Shown here piece by piece: positions 9,385 through 22,309 of a stretch of 64,000 bases of DNA. The notes beneath the pieces were generated by a model. The model worked only from the letters and a program-made list of their open reading frames with translations, was not told the origin of the DNA and did no database searches. The stretch's first letter is position 1, and each line of letters starts with the position of its first letter. Made by a program: the position numbers and the translations under genes. This DNA comes from Mya arenaria. Taxonomy: Eukaryota > Mollusca > Bivalvia > Myida > Myidae. The stretch covers positions 52,894,949-52,958,948 of the forward strand of contig NC_069123.1 of assembly GCF_026914265.1 (NCBI RefSeq). The letters run 5' to 3'.

Positions 9385-12300
9385 TCAGTCTTCCAACCCA
9401 GTTATCATCCGCACCATCTTCAGGGCTGTCGCTCCATTGTCTGAAGGAACCTGAAGAAAAAAGTATACAAAATGTACATACTAATTTTTAGAGGAGAAAG
9501 ATTATAAGTATCTTCCATGGCTGAGAGTGTAAGATAGGTTCGTTCTGACCCGAGCGTAGGGTGTTTTGCGAAAATGAGGTTTACCGAGTTTCCGCAAAAC
9601 ACACTGTGCGAGGGTCGGGATGAACCTATCTTACACAAGCGGCTATGGTAGATGCTTTTTCTCTCACTTCAGTTAAACAAAATTAAGTAAAAATATATTT
9701 TTTGCTGGAACTCTTTTGTGCTTAGTTAAAATAATTGCATATGGATATGCGATAATTCGTGGTTGTCATGGATATGCGCACAGTGATTCAGATTATTTAA
9801 ATAGTCAAACCGGTCTTTAAATAGTTCTAAGGAGAGTGTCAAAAGCATTATTTCTTGAAAGGTGCGTGAAAACTGTTTTATGGTGACATTTGAAGCGAGA
9901 AATAATTAATTAGAATTCTAAATATTGCCACAAGACAAGGTTTCCATGATGCTACATATGACAGTCTTCAACAAGGGAGGTAATTACAATGTCGTGACCA
10001 TTAAAAAGGAGTTCCATATGGGCATTTTATCTTCGCCCGTGGGCAAGATAAGAATTTCTGGCATGGTTAAATTATTGGATCTACTTATCTGAGGTGGGAG
10101 AAATACTTGTCTTGTACTAAGTAACCAATGTTAGTGTGACTCAGACCATGCTGAACAAGTATGCGATACATAACGAAGTATATGACATAGAAACACAATG
10201 TTTGAGCATTTTAGAAAAAGTAGTTTAGAATAGGTATTTAAACTTTCATGATTATATTGAAGAGCAAATCAAGTTGAATATTGTGTGCATCATGAAATAG
10301 AATGGTCAATAAATCTGTTATTTTTAACAAACATTTATGATTTGACTGTTTCTAGAAGCAGTTTTTTTAACCATTTTGGGAATGGGACATAGGCCTTTCT
10401 GGGGAAAAATGCGTTACTTTGACTAAAATGGGGAATTCCAACTTTGCCCATAAATGAATGCAAAAATTCTTTGAAAAAGACAGAATACACCAATTATTTA
10501 ATTAGTTGGGGCGTTCAATTTTTTGTATTAAAATATTTTCTTTTTTATTATTTTTAAGTTTATCTTATTTTTTTTAGCTCAATAGTGACAACAGCTGAAA
10601 GGTTATAGAATCACAATTGTTTCCGTTGCCTGCGTAGAACCAAGAACTAGTAGCCATTTTAGGAGGCCATGAGAAGGTGCACCAGGTGGGGATCAAACCC
10701 TCAACCTCTTGGGTAGGAGGCAGTCACCTATACAACTAGACCACTCTCACCCTAAATAATATTTTGGGACTTTATTTTTCAGTGTAGGGAAAAGTATATG
10801 CTTAAGCACTGGGAATGGGACCAAATTTTGGGCTCAAAATGGTCAGAAAAAAACAACTGTACAAATAATGATTCACTGCTATTCACTTCAACTTTATTAT
10901 CTAACAAGATAATTATCTATCCCTCACATAGAACTGCCAATCAAATTTTCATCAAATGTTTTACCATATGGCCTGCATCCAGTATCCAATAGAAGGAGAA
11001 GTTATCCACAGTCTTCACGAAACCGGAGGTAAGATGTGACACCGGGTCCAGTATTGGTTTCCTGCTGGCTTCTCGGTACTTGTCAGCTATGGACAATGTG
11101 TACACCCATTGCTCTGTGCCTACAGATAAACAAAAACTAAACTATAGTAGAATACCCTGGTACACACAAGATTCAATCTTACTTCCTTTTTTGGTATAAA
11201 TTATGACGCTAAATAGGATTTTTACAAACATCCTGCATATTTACCTACTTTGTCGCTTTGGCATCAAATATATAATTAAAAGTACATATTCCATGTTCCA
11301 ATTATGCAATCGACTGTCACCAAAGCTTTCACATTTTTGTGACAACAGTGCCGAAAGGCTTAAATTAAATGTTAATGCAAAAACCTATCGCATATACAGT
11401 ACAGTGAGGACAAACTATACGGTGGGGCAGTAACACTCTGCTGTCACATTTTGTGTCTTCAGCCCAAAAGAGCTACTTAATTTTTTTTATATATATTGAA
11501 TCCAAGTCCACTTGCATTTGTTTGTCCAGAGTGACAATGTGACTCGTGATACTCTCCATTAGTTTAATAGTTAAGCATATTTGTATCAGGGTCTGTGTAA
11601 TATCAATTCAAATGCGGCCAGTTAGTGGATACACAAAGTCTTTATTATCAATGTTATTATCAATGTGTTCCGGGTTGGACACATTTGAGTCTGTTTGGAG
11701 GAAACCAAGCTAGGCCTGTTGGTGCTCCAGCTTCTCCAACAGCTTAAGACTGAATACTTAACTTACGTAGGCCGTCTTACATAATGTCCATGAGTATGAA
11801 TAGTCTAATATTAAAATGAAATGCTCCAGAAGAGGTAGAATATGTAACTTTAAATCAAATGAGACAAGACTTTCAACATTTTTTTGCAGAAATATTAAAA
11901 CTCTCTGTACAATAAAGATTTCTAACATTTAGAGAGGTAATACTTGAATCAAAAATTGATTCACAGTGAACACTTAAGAAAGTGTGATTATCACAGAGTT
12001 TGAACTAAATAGTTAATGGTGTATCAAGGTCAAGCAGTGAATGCCAACTCTTGTCCTGTTTTTCTAAGTTGGCCAAGAGGCATGACAGCAAAATGATTAT
12101 ATTGAGCATTGCTACATTTACTTAATTAAATTATCATTGGTAGCATGTGTACCTAGTTGATGTGAGGATAAGGAACAATTTTGAGCTATGGTTATAACTG
12201 TATGCAAATCACTGCCAACAACATAGATATATGACAAGACATTAACTTTAACACTTTGACAAACCATACAAACTTCTTAAGGCCTCTTAAGTCAAAACTT

Positions 12301-15300
12301 AAATTATTTTCTTACTCCATGGCCAGTTAGAATATATATTAGAAATATATCTTCTTGTTTTCTTGAAGAGAAAGACATACCTATAGTATCAACAATGAGA
12401 TCTAGCTGTCCTGAGTATACAACCACTTTAAGGTTCGTGTTCTGTATGAGATCATCAACTGGAACAAGCATAGAATCATTCATTTAAACAGATAGAAGAC
12501 AAACATGTAATATGACTATTAAAAAGAAAAGTTTAAGAACAGGACAGGCCCAGATATCACAAAAATACTCATATCTCTATCTTAATTTCAACTCATGTCC
12601 CCTCATAACAACGTAAATGTTTTTACTGTATAAAAGCTCTTTCTCTCATAGAATATAATAATTGAAAACTTGTTCAAGAATCCAAAGAAAAAATATTCTA
12701 CAGCCAAAAATGTCATTGAGTAGAAGTCCATTTTTTCAACATTTGCTCAAGTATATTCTTTGCTCTAAAACTTTGTTTTCTTTCAAATAATGACAAAAGG
12801 TTTTATAAACATATCTATTCGTAAATACGTTTTTAAATTAATTACAAACAAACAGGATTTTGATAATACTATGGATTTATGTGGTAAAATACCGGTATGT
12901 TAAAATTGAGATTAAGATTTGACTTGAGTATTTGTGATATAAGGGCCACATACACATACTTTTTGGAAATAATGCAGAGTGAATTATAATCTTTTGACAT
13001 GCAGACTATTCTCATCTTTTGACATACAGACTAAGTTCAAAGATTGGCAATATTCGATTGAAGTGACTAAAGGGAGACCAACAAAAGTGTGCAACTCTAT
13101 AAAACAGACATGTACTAAGGCCTTATATTGAGGTTGAGGACAGTCTTGTAAATGCTACTGTGCATTAAACTGTTTTGCAAAACATTATAGAGTGAAGGAG
13201 AATGTGAGCATAATACAGAGTGTTTGTGGGTACAATACACAGAGTGTTTGTGGGTACAATACACAGAGTGTTTGTGGGTATAATAGACAGTGTGTTTGTG
13301 GGTACATTACAGAGTGTTTGTGAGTACATTACTGAGTATTTGTAGGTACAATACAGAGTGTAAGTGAGTGCATTACAGAGTGTAAGTGGACACAATACAG
13401 TGTTCATGAGTGCATTTAAGAGTGTTTGTGAGTACAATACAAAGTGTCTGTGAGTACATTATAGAGTATTTGTGAGAACGTTACTGAGTATTTCTGAGTA
13501 CAATACAGTGTGTAGGTGAGTACATTACAAAGTGTTTGTGAGTACAATACAGAGTGTAAATGAGCAGATTACAGAGGGTTTGTGAGTACAATACAGAGTG
13601 TTTGTGAGCACAATACAGTGTGTAAGTGAGTACATTACAGAGTGTTTATGAGTACAATACAGAGAGTTTGTGAGTACATTACAGAGGGTTTGTGAATACA
13701 ATACAGAGTGTCTGTGGGTACATTACAGAGTGTTTGTGGGTACATTACAGATTGTTTGTGAGTACAATACAGATTGTTTGTGAGTACAATACAGAGTGTT
13801 TGTGAGTACATTACAGAGTGTTTGTGAGTACAGTGGAAACTCACTAAACCGGACAAGGTCCGGACTGGGCAAAATTTCCGGTTTAGTGAGGATTCCGGTT
13901 TAGTGAGGATTCGATGTACGGCGTAAGTTTACTCAAAATATTAACTGAGTTAACCTTTAAAGGCTTGTGTCCTCTAGGGACAGTTCAATTCTCCAACGTT
14001 TAGAAGGAGGTTGAGACACGATTAAGCACTTGCAAAAGTGATAAGCATAATTTAACATTTCTGCGTTTGTATAATCATCTTTTTTTCCAAGTCTTAAAAT
14101 AAAACAACTCGCGTAATTAAATGCTTGTTTAGTATATTTGATAGTTTAATTAACGCACCGCTCTAATTTGATTCAATCATAGAAGTCTAGATAAAACAAC
14201 CCTCCAAAATGATCACTAAATAACCGTTTCTAGTTCTTTATTTTCTGCAACAAACAAATCAATGTTTCAATCAATTTTCTTTTCACACGTTTGATTATCG
14301 CGCGACAGTCAATCCACAGCACAATCATCATTATCGATTATCGAGTTAACACAACATCACAGGTGTAATATTTAACGACGCACCGGCTGTCAAAACAAAG
14401 TGACACGCGATTAGCGAATTCCTAATACACAAAATTATTTTGACATGTTTGAACAAATAAACGTCCGGTTTTGTGAGGTAAAATTACGTTGACAACTAAC
14501 AAATTTTCTTGATTTTTTGTCCAGTATCTGGAAATCCGGGTTCCGGTTTTGTAGGGATTTTTTACATTGAAAATAGAAGGGGAAAACCGGGACTCTGATA
14601 AAAGTCCAGTATCCCGAGGATTCCGGTTTTGTAGAGATCTGGTTTAGTGAGTTTCCACTGTACATTACAGAGTGTTTGTGAGTACATTACAGTGGGTTTG
14701 TGAATACAATACAGAGTGTTTGTGAGTACATTACAGAGTGTTTGTGAGTGCATTACAGAGTGTTTGTGGGTACATTACAGAGTGTTTGTGGGTACATTAC
14801 AGAGTGTTTGTGAGTACAATACAGAGTGTTTGTGAGTACATTACAGAGTGTTTGTGGGTACATTACAGAGTGTTTGTGAGTACAATACAGATTGTTTGTG
14901 AGTACATTACAGATTGTTTGTGAGTACATTATCGAGTATTTGTGAGTATGTTACTGAGTATTTTTAGTAAAATACAGAGTGTTTGTGAGTACATTACAGA
15001 TTGTTTGTGAGTACATTACAGAGGATTTGTGAATACAATACAGAGTGTCTGTGGGTACAATACAGAGTGTTTGTGGGTACATTACAGAGTGTTTATGAGT
15101 ACAATACAGATTATTTGTGAGTACATTATCGAGTATTTGTGAGTACGTTACTGAGTATTTTTAGTACAATACAGAGTGTTTGTGAGTACATTACAGATTG
15201 TTTGTGAGTACAATACAGAGTGTAAGTGAGCACATAACAGTGTTTGTGAGTGTTTGTGAGTACATTATAGAGTATTTGTGAGAACGTTACTGAGTATTTT

Positions 15301-18300
15301 TGAGTACAATTCAGTGTGTAAGTGAGTACATTACAGAGTTTTTTGTGAGTACAATACAGAGGGTTTGTGAGTACAATACAGAGTGTTTGTGAGTACAATA
15401 CAGAGTGTTTGTGAGTACATTACAGATTGTTTGTGAGTACATTATCGAGTATTTGTGAGTACGTTACTGAGTATTTTTAGTACAATACAGAGTGTTTGTG
15501 AGTACATTACAGAGTGTTTGTGAGTACAATACAGAGTGTAAGTGAGCACATTACAGAGTGTTTGTGAGTAAATTACAGATTGTTTGTGAGTAGATTATTG
15601 AGTATTTGTGAGTACGTTACTGAGTACTTTTGAGTACAATACAGTGTGTAAGTGAGTACATTACAGAGTTTTTTGTGAGTACATTACAGATTGTTTGTGA
15701 GTACATTATCGAGTATTTGTGAGTACGTTACTGAGTATTTTTAGTACAATACAGAGTGTTTGTGAGTAAATTACAGATTGTTTGTGAGTAGATTATTGAG
15801 TATTTGTGAGTACGTTACTGAGTACTTTTGAGTACAATACAGTGTGTAAGTTAGCACATTACAGAGTGTTTGTGAGTACATTACTTGGTGTTTGTGATTA
15901 CATTACATAGTGTTTGCGAGTACATTACAAAGTGATTGTGAGTACATTACATAGTGTTCCTGAGTGCCTTACATAGTGTTTGTGAGTACATTACATGGAG
16001 TTTGTGAGTACATTACAAAGTGTTTATCAGTACATTACATGGTGTTTGTGAGTACATTACATGGTGTTTGTGAGTACATTACATGGTGTTTGTGAGTACA
16101 TTACATGGTGTTTATGAGTACATTACATGGTGTTTGTGAGTACAATACATGGTGTTTGTGAGTTCATTACTTGGTGTTTGTGATTACATTACATAGTGTT
16201 TGTGAGTACATAACATGGTGTTTGTGAGTACATTACATAGTGTTCCTGAGTGCCTTACATACTGTTTGTGGGTACATTACATGGTGTTCGTGAGTTCATT
16301 ACATGGTGATCGTGAGTGCATTACATGGTGTTCGTGGGTGCATTTCATGGTGTTCGTGAGTGCATTACATGGTGTTCGTGGGTGCATTACATGGTGTTCG
16401 TAAGTGCATTACATAGTGTTCCTGAGTACTTTACATAGTTTTTGTAGGTACATTACATGGTGTTTGTGAGTACATTACGTAGTGTATGTGAGAACATTAC
16501 AGAGTGTTTGTGAGTATATTACGTAGTGTTCGTGAGTGCCTTACATACTGTTTGTGGGTACATTATATAGTGTTTGTGAGAAAATTACAGAGTGTTTGTG
16601 AGTACATTACATAGTGTTTGTTGGTATATAACATAGTGTTCGTGAGTACATTGCAGAGTGTTTGTGAGTATATTACATAGTGTTTGTGAGTACATTGCAT
16701 AGTGTTTGTGAGTACATTATATAGTGTTCCTGAGTGCCTTACAGATTGTTTGTGGGTTCATTACATGGAGTTTGTGGGTACATTAAATAGTGTTTGTGAG
16801 TACATTACATAGTGTTTGTGGGTACATTACATAGTATTTTTTTGGTATATAACATAGTGTTCGTGAGTGCATTACAGTGTTTGTGGGTACATTACAACAA
16901 TACAGAGTGTATGTGTGAGTACAATACAGCATATTTAAATGCAATACAGAATGTTTGTGAGTACACCAAAGAGTTTGTGAGTACCATAGAGAGATTTTAT
17001 GTATGTAACAGAGTATTTTTGAGTACAATATAGTGTTCATGAATATAAAAATGTGTTTTTAAGAACAATAAAGAGTGTTTGTGTATACCTATGTCGACAA
17101 CTGGCTTCATGAAGTCCTCAGACTGGGTTTCAAACACTTCATTTGACTGGCCTGCAATATACATTTTAAACAAATAAATAATTGAAAAAATATCTGTTAC
17201 CACGTTTACATACCTAGATATAGCCTTATTTTATACAATTACTCATTCATTTATCTGTCCTTTTTTTTCACTTGAGAGCAAAAATACTGTCTTGCTATGC
17301 CCTACCCTGTGCTAGCTGATCAGTTAAGTGATAACCATTGTTGACTTTATGTAGCAGTACTGTAGGATCTATACACATACCTCCCCATTTGACTTGTTTT
17401 GGAATGATTCCAAGTTTCTCCCTGATTTCATTGTTCATCAGGTCATCCAAGCTCTCTGCATGGAGTTTTGACAGCAGCCAATCACCAATGGAATTTCCTA
17501 CAAGTAAATATATTACATCAATGCAGGCAATATTTCTCACACATATACATGTCATTTTCTTTAAAACGTTACACAGTTATATTCATATCAACTGAAATGC
17601 ATACATAATACTGGGAAAAGAGACTTTTAAACTAACAGTTTAAAATAAGACAGTATTGTTATCTGTTTTTTAAATTCGAAGCTACAAAATCATACTGCAT
17701 GAACATCTATTTAATAATGAAAACACAAATGTAAGACAGATTGTTGATGTTCTGCAAAACGTTTAGGGTCAATTTAACTTAACTACTACAAGTATAGTAT
17801 CTGTCCTGTACCAGTGAACCTGGATGATGATTCCTGCTGGCCCCACTTGAGGATGTTATAGAAGTTGACCCCGTTAGTCTGAAGGTCAACTACTGTCTGG
17901 GTTGAGCCCCACGCTCCCGTTGCTTCAGACCACTGACCTGGGTCAGGCACATGCAACAGGTTAGCTCATATAGTTATCCATAATAACAATTGTTTACAAT
18001 GATTGATGTAAGGAAGACTTCAGCCAAGACAATTTTAATCTTAAATATATAGTTTCAAGTTATGCAAAATTAATTAAAATTAAAGCTGCTTTATCAACAA
18101 AAAATAATAGGAGTGAATAATAACTTGTTTGTTAGAATTTATACTTTATGTAGTAATTACATTAACACTTTGAATTAAAGTGACACTCTTATTCAAAATC
18201 AATTCATACACATGTATAACAAACATAAATTTTGAGTGATAAACCTTCAACAACTTACTAAATAATGCATTTATGGAAAATATTAATTACTGATAACAAT

Positions 18301-21300
18301 ATCATAACCGTGTATTTAATAGCTGAAAACGCAAAAATATTAAATGATTGGTAAATGCTAAAAGATTTACTGCGATCAAATATCATCTCATAAGGTAGAA
18401 ATACCATGTTTTCTGCACTTTTCTATCAAATTAAACTCAATATACTTCATAAGCACTTTTGTTTTTCGACATGTGTTCATCCTTTTTTGTATATTAAAAC
18501 AATTGTATTAAATGTGTTAAATCTATTTAGGAGTACAGTAAAACTGCGTTCGCTTGAGGTCGCCGGGACCGAGCCTTAACCTTGAGGGAACCGATGTTTC
18601 GAACGACCCGATTTTAAATTATCCAGTCTGTTATGAAAAATATTTCAGTGTATATCAAGTATGAAGTAGTCTGTTTACTAAGACACCGATTATGTGTTGC
18701 GTTGTGGAAATCGCTCATATGTTCAAAGGCTGTCGTTTACTATATGTATACTAAATATAAAATGTAAAAGAAATATCAATTAATCAATAAATCATTTTTT
18801 TTTACAAAATGGCCATATTGCAAAGCAAAGTGACAAAAAGGAATTCTTTTCAGAGATTCAGATGTTGGATCGATATGGTAGTGTTTATTCATATTTTTAT
18901 TTCTCATTTACATTTCTCACAATTAACTTCTCGTCATTAACTTCTCAAATGCCCATATCAACTAATATCGGTCATGCGTTAACAGTGTTAAACAGTTTTT
19001 CACACCTTATCAATTACCTTTCAACTGTCATTGCATTTTTTACAACTTGCGAAAATTTTAATACCTAGCAATTGTTTGTTAATTTTGAAACACTCGTTCG
19101 GGAAAAAGTTAGAAATTATGACCTCGAGGGAGCCATAAGGTTTTGTGCATGATTTGTGTACTTGGGACCGAGAATATTACTAGACTCCTCGACATAATTA
19201 GGTTTCCATGCAGCGTAGGTATATTTTATATGAAAATATAAGGAAAAAAGTTCGGGACCAAGCTCCGACCTCGAGGGAACGCCGGTTCTCGAACGACCGC
19301 TTGTTCGAACGACCGCAGTTTTACTGTAATAGTCCATCTTTAATAAGAAGACATGGCTGAATCTGAGTATGGTGTTTACCAGCTGCAATGTCCTGGAGAA
19401 CTTTCTTCACAGAGTCATTTATGGCCTTGTAACCTGCTTGGTCAACCAGGGACTAGAAGAACAAGATTATTGCATGACATGTGATGATAATACAGTAACA
19501 GAGAGAGAAGGTAAGGAACAAGAGTACAATTTGAAGTAATGATGGTTCCCTGACAAAATTCTAGTTTGTAATTAAGTAAAGCCAACTCATTCTGAAATCT
19601 TCAACGAAGCAGGTTATAAGTATCCCCTTTAAATGTTCAACGTTATGAGAAAAGACTATTTTCTGAAAAACAATTTTACAAAGAAAAAATTACAAATAAA
19701 ATTACATTTGTGTAGAGGTATGGGGCCCAGGTAGCAGTGGAGTCTGCAGGAGAGATCCAGGAATCTCCCATTGCCAGGCCCTTGAAGTTACAGCTGATGT
19801 TGCCAGCCTGAATATTCTGTAAATATGGCAATACATACAATTAAGTCAAAATGTGAACAGCCTCCAGGAAATTTGAACCTTTATTACCTGCATATTATCA
19901 AGCTGTATGGATGGAGGAGAAATCCATTTTTTTTCAGAAGAAATTACAGTTGGCTAAACTTTAAAGGCTTCAGATTATTTGGTTTAAAGTACAGCACTTA
20001 ATACTAAATTGCTAGAATCAGATAATGTCGGAAGTTTCATACAAATGGTTATTTATGTATAAGATCTTAAATGAATATCAGTTCTAGCTAACATATGTAT
20101 CATTTAAATACTACAGCCATATTTTCTGAGATAGCAATAGACTACTAATTGCCTCAAAATCACCTTATAAAGGGCCTGACTGATAGCTGCTGTCATCTTC
20201 CCACCATAGGATTCAGAGAAAATATAGAATGGCACTTCCTGGAACTGTGGTGATTTTTCCATGAAGAAAGTCTTGAGAACAACCATCATGTCAGCTGTGA
20301 TACCAGCAACATCGTGAGTGAAGTACTCCTTACTGTCAGCATATGAGTAACCCGTCCCTACAGGGTTGTCAACGAACAACAGGCTAGCAGCTTGCAGCTG
20401 GAGTAAAACAATTAAGTGTTCTTTTTTTTCATTTTGTTAATATTCAGTTCTCTAAAGCATAAGGTAGGTGATGAGTGTATGAATAAAAGATGAATACTTA
20501 GTGTAATACGAGAACAAAATATTTAATTCATATGACAAATGATGTCTAGTGATATATTATAATGATATCTAAGGGTATTGAATGTCTCCTTTAAAACATA
20601 AGTGGTTTTCTTATGCATACAAGAACAACTAAATGTATCCCAATCTTCTCCAAACCTACCCATGTAGTATTTCTTGGGTTCTGTTGCACATCAAGAGGCC
20701 CTATCTCCTCAAAGTTTCCAAAACCGGTACCAGATCCACCAGGACCTCCCTGTAAAGGAATTACATGTATATATATATAAGTTACACTGTACCCATTTGC
20801 TCATATTAACAATACAACTCAACAAATATTTAATTAAAGTCTATATATTATGTACAAAGTATAATAAAAAGTTACAGGACAATTCATAAAAGTGAATTTT
20901 AATTTTTCAGAATTTCAATTTAATAATACCACTTTATATTTTGACACTTACCTTCTAAAAATATGTTTTAACATCATTTATAGACATAAATTAAACAGAA
21001 GGAGGCAATGTGTGTACGACATATCTACTACTACTACGGTGAGATCAATAATTTCAGTTAAATATTATGTTAGTGTTTTAAATGAAATTAAAAGTTTTGC
21101 TTGCAAAATCAGATAAACTATCTTTAAAGTGAAAAAAACACACCTTTACTTTCAAAATAGATATTATTACTAAACAGAAATATTGATTTGAAAAATATGC
21201 AGTACAATAAAATCATTATTAAGATGGGGCCAATGGTCTTAATGGCTTCTGGATAAGCTAGCCTAACCAATCCGATTTTACCAATGGTACAATTAGTCAT

Positions 21301-21986
21301 GCATTTTAAATAATTAAAAAAATCAGCTAAACTGCAAAGACAGTCTTTTGAAATACAGTTGTATAATAAAGCTTAGCACAACAGTTTATTATGCACAGAA
21401 AGATTAGGAAGTATCTATCATAAGACGAAAAATAATATAATGTTTCATGATGTAATTTCTGACCTGAAGCCACATTATAAGGGGTGCCTGCTGGATACCC
21501 CCAGGTGCTGTGGTGTGATAGAGCCAGTAAAACATATGAGCCCCCTTTCTCACATCCACATAACTCCACTCCTGCTTTGGCTCTGCCCATCCCCGTGGTC
21601 TGAACTTCAACGGTCCTTTCAGTCAAAGGCAGAACTATTTTTTAATCACAATTAATTACTAGTAATTGTCCAAGAAGCTCTTTATGAAAAGGTCTGAAAT
21701 GCTTTGAAGAAATGAACATATGAACAACCTATAATCAGGGGTTGATCTGGAACAGGACAGGATTTGACTTAATAAACAGTTTATATTCGGTTGCGCAACT
21801 TAATTAATAATGGTTCTTTTTGTTGTGAATGTATGCGTATTTTAAACCCCTTTCCCGCTCGTAATAATTGTCTTTAAAATTAAGTTTTTTCAAAACGGAT
21901 CACTTACCTTTGTAAATGGCACTTGAAAGACCACTAGCTACAACGGTAAGACCTAGAATGGTCAATATTTTATGGAGCTGAAACAT
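9385..21986 (-). CDS. SCPEP1: Retinoid-inducible serine carboxypeptidase (SCPEP1-type), 12 exons, complete
   Basis: Peptidase family S10, predicted to remove C-terminal residues in the secretory/lysosomal route. Exons in coding order: 21986-21908, 21615-21464, 20749-20660, 20397-20164, 19816-19706, 19452-19380, 17937-17812, 17497-17381, 17151-17089, 12458-12381, 11119-10965, 9450-9385. They join in phase to 1344 bases (447 aa plus TGA), close to the human protein (452 aa). Residues 1 to about 22 form a signal peptide (MFQLHKILTILGLTVV...). The oxyanion/substrate motif GGPGGSGTGFGNFEEIGPLD, the nucleophile in SESYGG (Ser170), the Asp in YSGQLDLIVDT (Asp368) and the His in DAGHMVPSD (His425) are all intact, so the enzyme should be active. 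All introns are GT-AG; the donor after exon 2 (GTCAGA) is weak. The 4.6-kb intron between exons 9 and 10 is mostly satellite. Confidence 0.96.
9503..10103. mobile_element. Fold-back element, copy 1
   Basis: The left part (about 9507-9655) is an imperfect hairpin with arms of about 70 bases: 'ttccatggctgagagtgtaa' on the left is answered by 'ttacacaagcggctatggta' on the right, with the loop near 'gaggtttaccga'. The rest (about 9656-10103) is framed by a diverged TTTCTCTCACTTCA and by TGAGGTGGGAGAAA, an inverted pair. A second copy lies at 49395-49945. No coding sequence is present. It sits in the last intron of SCPEP1. Confidence 0.75.
10590..10752 (-). mobile_element. tRNA-derived SINE
   Basis: On the - strand the copy opens with a tRNA-like head: an A-box-like TGGTCTAGTTGTATAGGTG and, about 30 bases on, a B-box-like GGTTGAGGGTTTGATCCCC. 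The body follows (CACCTGGTGCACCTTCTC). The body is shared with the fragment at 7085-7200. It lies in a SCPEP1 intron. The family name is not assigned. Confidence 0.65.
13190..17088 (-). repeat. 22-bp satellite array filling the start of SCPEP1 intron 9
   Basis: Tandem units of 22 bp; on the - strand the consensus is about GTACTCACAAACACTCTGTA plus AT. The array spans about 3.9 kb (about 135-140 units after removing an 830-bp insertion). It has sub-domains: units with 'acagag' (+ strand) from 13.2 to 15.85 kb, with recurring multi-unit blocks, and 'acatgg' or 'acatag' units from 15.86 to 16.85 kb. Its right end is the exon 9 splice donor itself: the intron begins GTATACACAAACACTCTTTA, a recognisable unit. 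Confidence 0.93.
13831..14660. mobile_element. MITE with CAGTGGAAAC ends, TA target duplication (Tc1/mariner-pogo type)
   Basis: An 830-bp insertion inside the 22-bp satellite. The left end CAGTGGAAACTCACTAAACC is answered by GGTTTAGTGAGTTTCCACTG at the right, a perfect 20-bp inverted repeat, and TA flanks both sides. Subterminal copies of 'ccggttt(a/t)gt' occur near both ends. There is no transposase frame, so it is non-autonomous. TA duplication plus CAGT ends suggest the pogo/Tigger branch. Perfect ends suggest fairly recent insertion. Confidence 0.85.
18536..19326. mobile_element. MITE with CAGTAAAACTGCG ends, TA target duplication (pogo-like)
   Basis: A 791-bp insertion in SCPEP1 intron 6. 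The left end CAGTAAAACTGCG matches the right end CGCAGTTTTACTG, flanked by TA on both sides. Inner copies of 'gttcgaacgaccg' and 'gacctcgagggaac' form further inverted structure near the ends. No transposase frame is present. The TIR sequence differs from the element at 13831, so it is a separate family. Confidence 0.82.
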
Positions 21987-22309
21987 AACTTTACCAACTT
22001 TTGACCGACTGAAAAATATCACATGATAATCACGTGACGCATGGTTATGCGAAAACTCGGCTCCTGTAAACAGTTCAGTTTATAGTGATTTCAGTTTATA
22101 TTTGAATTATATAAACTGGGACCAATAATCCTACTCCCAAATTATAAGTATTTGATTGTTATGCAATTTATATTTCTAAACAAAAGATAGTATATTTTGT
22201 ATGAAAACTGAAATTAACGGCGCACAGCTAACATCGACATTAAAAAAAGCAACAGGTCCCCGGCACGTATCAAGGCACGAGCCGGACATTACACTTGCTG
22301 TTAATCACG

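Noticed and set aside
10640-10752. A functional tRNA gene on the - strand
   Set aside because: A- and B-box-like motifs are present, but the sequence does not fold as a complete cloverleaf and is joined to a SINE body.
13165-17033. Repetitive open frames with Thr-Asn-Thr-Leu or Val-Ser-Thr patterns
   Set aside because: Shadows of the 22-bp satellite in the SCPEP1 intron.
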